Assembly: GCA_964558405.1 (NCBI GenBank)
Contig: CAZLDG010000038.1
Location: 1 to 9,373 of the forward strand
Direction of reading: 5' to 3'
Source: Thioglobus_B sp964558405
Lineage (GTDB): Bacteria > Pseudomonadota > Gammaproteobacteria > PS1 > Pseudothioglobaceae
DNA: 9,373 nucleotides
Shown in pieces: positions 6,056 to 9,373 of the stretch (positions are counted from its first letter, which is position 1; every line of letters begins with the position of its first letter). The translations under genes and the position numbers were made by a program. The notes beneath the pieces were generated by a model. That model was not told the DNA's origin. It was given only the letters and a program-made list of their open reading frames with translations, and ran no database searches.

Positions 6056-7186
6056 TTAACCCAAGAATTGAATCATAATACCCGCGGCGATGGCTGAACC
6101 AATCACACCGGCTACGTTTGGACCCATGGCGTGCATTAGCAAGAAGTTATGCGGATTGGCCTCTAGACCAATCTTATTAGACACACGTGCTGCCATTGGT
6201 ACCGCAGAAACACCTGCTGAACCGATCAAAGGATTGATCTTGGTCTTGCCAAATAGGTTCATAATCTTGGCCATAATCACACCACTGGCGGTACCGATAG
6301 CAAATGCCACCATACCCAGCAGTAGAATACCCAAGGTCTCTGGTTGTAAGAATTTATCCGCCATCAGCTTAGAACCCACAGCCAAACCTAGGAAAATAGT
6401 TACGATATTAATCAAGGCATTTTGTGTTGTGTCGCTTAGACGATCAACCACACCGGCTTCTTTCATTAAGTTACCAAAGGCGAACATACCTAGTAGTGGC
6501 GCTGCGTCTGGCAATAAGATGGCCACCAATAATAATAGCATCACTGGGAATACAATTTTCTCAGTCTGAGAAACCTCTCTAAGCTGCACCATTTCAATTT
6601 GACGCTCTTTCTCGTTGGTTAGCGCACGCATAATTGGTGGCTGAATCAGCGGTACTAAGGCCATATAAGAGTACGAAGCCACTGCAATCGCACCGAGTAG
6701 ATCTGGCGCTAACTTAGAGGCCACGTAAATACTGGTTGGACCATCAGCACCACCGATAATACCAATCGCTGCTGCATCTTGCAGGCTGAAGTCGAAAATA
6801 CCCAAAGTAGTTAAGGCAATCGCACCCAGTAGTGTGGCAAAAATACCAAACTGCGCCGCTGCACCTAGCAATAGGGTTTTAGGGTTGGCCAGTAGCGGGC
6901 CGAAATCGGTCATTGCTCCCACACCCATAAAAATAATCAATGGGAAGGCGCCAGACTCAATACCGATTTGATAGAACATGTGCAAAACACCGCCATCAAC
7001 GGCCAGATTTGCACCTGGAATGTTACTTAGAATCGCACCAAAACCAATGGGCAATAACAATAGCGGTTCAAAATTTTTAACAATGGCTAAATACAGCAGC
7101 AAAATACCCACAAATAACATCAGACCTTCGCCCCAAGTCATTTGGTACAGACCCGTATTTACCCATAATGTGTTTAATTGTTCCAT
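6056..7186 (-). CDS. oadB: OadB, Na+-translocating oxaloacetate decarboxylase beta subunit
   Basis: OadB is the membrane subunit that takes CO2 off carboxybiotin on OadA and couples this to Na+ export across the inner membrane. The 376-residue protein is hydrophobic throughout, with about nine to eleven membrane segments. Family landmarks are GGADGPTSIY (145-154), whose D148 corresponds to the Na+/proton-coupling aspartate (D203 in Klebsiella), the SYSYMALVPLIQPP stretch (171-184), and NPLIGSAGVSAVP (318-330) holding the conserved Asn and Ser of region VIII. The length fits the shorter beta subunits (about 375) rather than the 433-residue Klebsiella form. It lies 18 bases after oadA and six before panD. 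With OadA and OadG adjacent, oxaloacetate decarboxylase is the best call; glutaconyl-CoA or methylmalonyl-CoA decarboxylase beta subunits are close relatives, but the alpha subunit here is OadA-like. Confidence 0.95.
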   Translation of the reverse strand: MEQLNTLWVNTGLYQMTWGEGLMLFVGILLLYLAIVKNFEPLLLLPIGFGAILSNIPGANLAVDGGVLHMFYQIGIESGAFPLIIFMGVGAMTDFGPLLANPKTLLLGAAAQFGIFATLLGAIALTTLGIFDFSLQDAAAIGIIGGADGPTSIYVASKLAPDLLGAIAVASYSYMALVPLIQPPIMRALTNEKERQIEMVQLREVSQTEKIVFPVMLLLLVAILLPDAAPLLGMFAFGNLMKEAGVVDRLSDTTQNALINIVTIFLGLAVGSKLMADKFLQPETLGILLLGMVAFAIGTASGVIMAKIMNLFGKTKINPLIGSAGVSAVPMAARVSNKIGLEANPHNFLLMHAMGPNVAGVIGSAIAAGIMIQFLG

Positions 7187-7204
7187 CTTAAGTACTCGAA
7201 GAAA

Positions 7205-9043
7205 TTACGCAAGTGTTAACAAGGTTTGACCCACAGAAACGGAATCACCCTCTTTGACATCGATGGTTACAACCGTACCAGCCTTAGCGGCCTTAATCTC
7301 AGTTTCCATCTTCATTGCCTCAAGCACTACCAGCACATCGCCTTCGTTAACCTGTTGATTTGGGGCAACCATGACTTTCCAGATATTGCCTGAAAGCGGT
7401 GCGCCCACTGCCTCAGCTTCTCCTGCTGGTGCGGCTGGCGCTGCTTCTGCTGCTGGCGCTGCAGTTGGTGCTGGCGCAGCTGAGGTAGCAGAGGCTGGCT
7501 GCATTGAGGTTACATCACCACCGGCAGAAACCTCAACTGTGTAAGAATTACCCTTAAAGGAAACTGTATAAACCCCTTCTTGATCTGATTCAACCGGATC
7601 ATTGCTTGGTGCTTGTGGTACCGGCTCAAAGAAATCAGGATTGTCACGATTCTCTAAGAACGACACACCCACTTGTGGGAATAGCGCATAGGTCATTAGA
7701 TCATCAATCTTGTTATCGGCCACGCGGATGTTTTTCTCAGCCACGATCTCATCAAACTCTTGCTCTAGGATACTCATCTCCGGCGCAATATTATCTGCCG
7801 GTCTGCAAGTAATCGGCTCTTCGCCTTCTAGTACGCGCGCTTGTAGTGCTGCATCAACCGGTGCTGGTGTGGCACCATATTCACCCTTAAGTACGCCGGC
7901 TGACTCCTTAGTAACAGTCTTATAACGCTCACCAGTTAATACGTTAAGCACTGATTGTGTGCCAACGATTTGTGAGGTTGGTGTTACCAATGGTAGATAG
8001 CCTAAGTCTTTACGAACGCGTGGAATCTCTGCTAACACCTCGTCCATCTTGTCTGCTGCGTTTTGTTCGCGCAGCTGGTTTTCCATGTTGGTTAACATGC
8101 CGCCCGGAACTTGCGCCAATAAAATACGTGAATCTACACCTTTAAGCGAGCCTTCAAATTGTGCATATTTGGCACGAATTGGTCTGAAGTAAGCGTCAAT
8201 TTCCTCTAGTTGTCTTAAATCCAGTCCAGTTTTTCTCGGACCATTTTCTAGAATTGATACCACGGAATTGGTGGCCGAGTGACCATAAGTCATACTCATT
8301 GAACCAATGGCTGTGTCAACACGATCAATACCAGCTTCTACTGCTTTAACAATACACGCAGTTGACAGACCTGTGGTCGCGTGTGCATGCAATTGAATAG
8401 GAATATCGATGGCTTGCTTAAGCTCTTTGACTAAGTCATAAGCTACATATGGCTGCAGAAGACCTGCCATATCTTTAATACATAATGAGGTCGCACCCAT
8501 GTCTTCAATCTCTTTAGCCATGTCTACCCACATCTGCGTGGTATGTACCGGACTTACTGTATAAGAAATGGTGCCTTGTGCGTGCTGACCCAACTTAACG
8601 GTTTGATCGACCGCTGTCTTAAGGTTGCGCATATCATTCATCGCATCAAAGATACGGAATACGCTTACGCCATTTTCTGCACAACGATCCACAAACTTAC
8701 GTACTACATCGTCACTATAGTGACGATAGCCTAGTAGATTTTGACCGCGCAACAGCATCTGCTGTGGGGTGTTTGGCATTACTGCCTTAATTTCACGGAT
8801 ACGATCCCAAGGATCTTCGCCTAAATAACGGATACAGCTATCAAAGGTGGCACCACCCCAGCTTTCCATTGACCAGTAGCCAACCTTATCCAATTTATCG
8901 GCAATTGGCAACATGTCATCAATACGCATACGCGTGGCGAATAAAGATTGATGAGCGTCCCTTAAGACCAGCTCAGTAATTTCTACTTTTTTGCTTTCAG
9001 CTTTTTCAGTTTTGTTTGTCATCTTTTTTAAAAAATTTAGCAC
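7205..9043 (-). CDS. oadA: OadA, oxaloacetate decarboxylase alpha subunit (biotin carboxyltransferase)
   Basis: OadA moves the carboxyl group of oxaloacetate onto biotin, giving pyruvate, and delivers it to OadB. The 612 residues comprise a carboxyltransferase TIM barrel (about 22-290) with RDAHQS (28-33, D29 metal ligand), CIKDMAG (188-194, K190 the carboxylated lysine) and HAHATTG (219-225, metal-binding H219 and H221). A conserved PYC/OADA domain (about 295-475) follows, then an Ala/Pro linker (about 517-545) and a C-terminal biotinyl domain with EAMKMET, K578 being the biotin site 34 residues from the end. The start is GTG at 9043, supported by GGGGAGGG at 9060-9053, nine bases upstream. 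An ATG eight codons in (9022) has no ribosome site. Pyruvate carboxylase B subunits are similar, but oadG and oadB flanking it favour the Na+ pump. Confidence 0.96.
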   Translation of the reverse strand: MLNFLKKMTNKTEKAESKKVEITELVLRDAHQSLFATRMRIDDMLPIADKLDKVGYWSMESWGGATFDSCIRYLGEDPWDRIREIKAVMPNTPQQMLLRGQNLLGYRHYSDDVVRKFVDRCAENGVSVFRIFDAMNDMRNLKTAVDQTVKLGQHAQGTISYTVSPVHTTQMWVDMAKEIEDMGATSLCIKDMAGLLQPYVAYDLVKELKQAIDIPIQLHAHATTGLSTACIVKAVEAGIDRVDTAIGSMSMTYGHSATNSVVSILENGPRKTGLDLRQLEEIDAYFRPIRAKYAQFEGSLKGVDSRILLAQVPGGMLTNMENQLREQNAADKMDEVLAEIPRVRKDLGYLPLVTPTSQIVGTQSVLNVLTGERYKTVTKESAGVLKGEYGATPAPVDAALQARVLEGEEPITCRPADNIAPEMSILEQEFDEIVAEKNIRVADNKIDDLMTYALFPQVGVSFLENRDNPDFFEPVPQAPSNDPVESDQEGVYTVSFKGNSYTVEVSAGGDVTSMQPASATSAAPAPTAAPAAEAAPAAPAGEAEAVGAPLSGNIWKVMVAPNQQVNEGDVLVVLEAMKMETEIKAAKAGTVVTIDVKEGDSVSVGQTLLTLA

Positions 9044-9052
9044 AATATGCGA

Positions 9053-9060
9053 CCCTCCCC
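9053..9060 (-). promoter_or_regulatory. Strong Shine-Dalgarno deciding the oadA GTG start
   Basis: On the minus strand GGGGAGGG lies nine bases before the GTG at 9043, in the 27-base gap after oadG. It is the best ribosome binding site in the oad operon and supports GTG at 9043 over the ATG at 9022, which is preceded only by A/T-rich codons. It may raise the output of OadA relative to the membrane subunits. Confidence 0.7.
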
Positions 9061-9070
9061 TATGTCCTGA

Positions 9071-9316
9071 TTATGCACCTCGGTGCATTTTAATCGCCTG
9101 CTCAATCACAAACTTAGTCTCTTCATCAATCTCATCGTTAAGAGAAAGATCAGACTGCGCCTGAGATGCGTTGGCATCAGGTTTTGCTACTAATTTAATG
9201 ACGACAAATGACATTGACTTAGTTATAAACACCAAAACTGACAAAAACACAAAAACAAAACCCATGCCAAACAGGGTTAGGTTAGTTGCGTCTGCTAATA
9301 ATGTTGTTTGCTCCAT
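9071..9316 (-). CDS. oadG: OadG, oxaloacetate decarboxylase gamma subunit
   Basis: OadG is the small membrane protein that holds OadA to OadB and helps assemble the pump. The 81 residues have one transmembrane helix (about 14-41, with LFGMGFVFVFLSVLVF), followed by a short charged cytoplasmic tail ending FVIEQAIKMHRGA, the usual form of short OadG proteins (about 80 residues). The Klebsiella subunit binds zinc through C-terminal histidines; here only one His is present near the end, so that site may be reduced. The start is ATG at 9316, without a clear Shine-Dalgarno. It lies 27 bases downstream of the tRNA 3' end and 27 bases before oadA, first in the order oadG-oadA-oadB-panD. Confidence 0.92.
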   Translation of the reverse strand: MEQTTLLADATNLTLFGMGFVFVFLSVLVFITKSMSFVVIKLVAKPDANASQAQSDLSLNDEIDEETKFVIEQAIKMHRGA

Positions 9317-9343
9317 AACTCAATCAAATTTGTTCATTAATAA

Positions 9344-9373
9344 TGGTACCGATGGACGGGGTCGAACCGTCAC
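9344..9373 (-). tRNA. tRNA 3' end (partial, probably tRNA-Leu)
   Basis: On the minus strand the last 30 bases of the window form a tRNA 3' end. A five-pair T stem GACGG/CCGTC encloses the loop TTCGACC, followed by a seven-base acceptor strand CATCGGT, discriminator A and an encoded CCA (9346-9344). The gene continues past the window edge, so the anticodon is not visible. The acceptor strand and discriminator resemble E. coli tRNA-Leu(GAG), which ends CCTCGGTACCA and also has T at position 72; Leu is therefore a reasonable guess but not proven. No terminator hairpin lies between it and oadG. Confidence 0.88.

Noticed and set aside
6090..6569. 159-codon open frame on the plus strand inside oadB
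   Set aside because: It lies wholly antisense to a clear OadB membrane protein; the proline/isoleucine-rich translation is the shadow of hydrophobic codons and matches no family I know.
7425..7500. Repetitive GCTG/GGCGCTGC-rich stretch, possible repeat element
   Set aside because: It encodes the Ala/Pro-rich linker before the biotinyl domain of OadA, which is low complexity in most members of the family.
7205..9043. Pyruvate carboxylase B subunit instead of OadA
   Set aside because: The sequences are related, but adjacent oadG and oadB and the absence of a biotin carboxylase gene favour the Na+ pump.
1..9373. Mobile element, CRISPR array, defence or other novel multi-gene system
   Set aside because: All but the truncated left-edge gene belong to recognised families, coding density and codon use look even, and no spaced repeats, transposase, integrase or attachment site duplicate of the tRNA end was seen.

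Overview
The window looks like ordinary chromosomal core sequence from a Gram-negative gammaproteobacterium. The evidence is a lipid A/KDO block (lpxK, a YcaR/Trm112-type small gene, kdsB), a lipoprotein-release ABC transporter, and FolD, KdsB, LpxK and PanD proteins that read closely like their E. coli counterparts. A marine sulfur-oxidiser of the SUP05/Thioglobus type would fit the gene mix and moderate GC, but that is a guess from general knowledge and not shown by the sequence. I see no transposase, phage gene, CRISPR array or long repeat. Coding density is very high: no gene-free stretch exceeds 61 bases.

Left block, minus strand, read from 3717 down to 1: a PsiE-family membrane protein, lpxK, the YcaR-like gene, kdsB, folD, a membrane-anchored glutaredoxin-like protein, and the start of an unrecognised gene cut by the window edge. 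Gaps are 0 to 10 bases and two junctions are ATGA stop/start overlaps (2329-2332 and 587-590), so this is almost certainly one operon. It links outer-membrane lipid A and KDO supply with one-carbon folate metabolism and a thiol-redox protein.

Middle block, plus strand, 3779-5684: a lolC/E-type permease gene overlapping lolD. Only one permease gene is present, which suggests a LolF-type homodimeric transporter. This pair diverges from the psiE/lpxK operon across a 61-base intergenic region and converges on panD with a 4-base stop-codon overlap.

Right block, minus strand, read from 9373 down to 5681: the 3' end of a tRNA (probably Leu), then oadG, oadA, oadB and panD. The first three encode a complete Na+-translocating oxaloacetate decarboxylase: a biotin-carrying carboxyltransferase, a membrane Na+ channel/decarboxylase, and a small membrane anchor. 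panD (aspartate 1-decarboxylase, giving beta-alanine for pantothenate and CoA) is the last gene of the unit. Only 27 bases separate the tRNA from oadG, so the pump operon may be read from the tRNA promoter.

I did not find a convincing new system. The points most worth checking are the tRNA-oad-panD arrangement, the single LolC/E subunit, residue changes in conserved KdsB and LpxK motifs, and the truncated unknown gene at the left edge.
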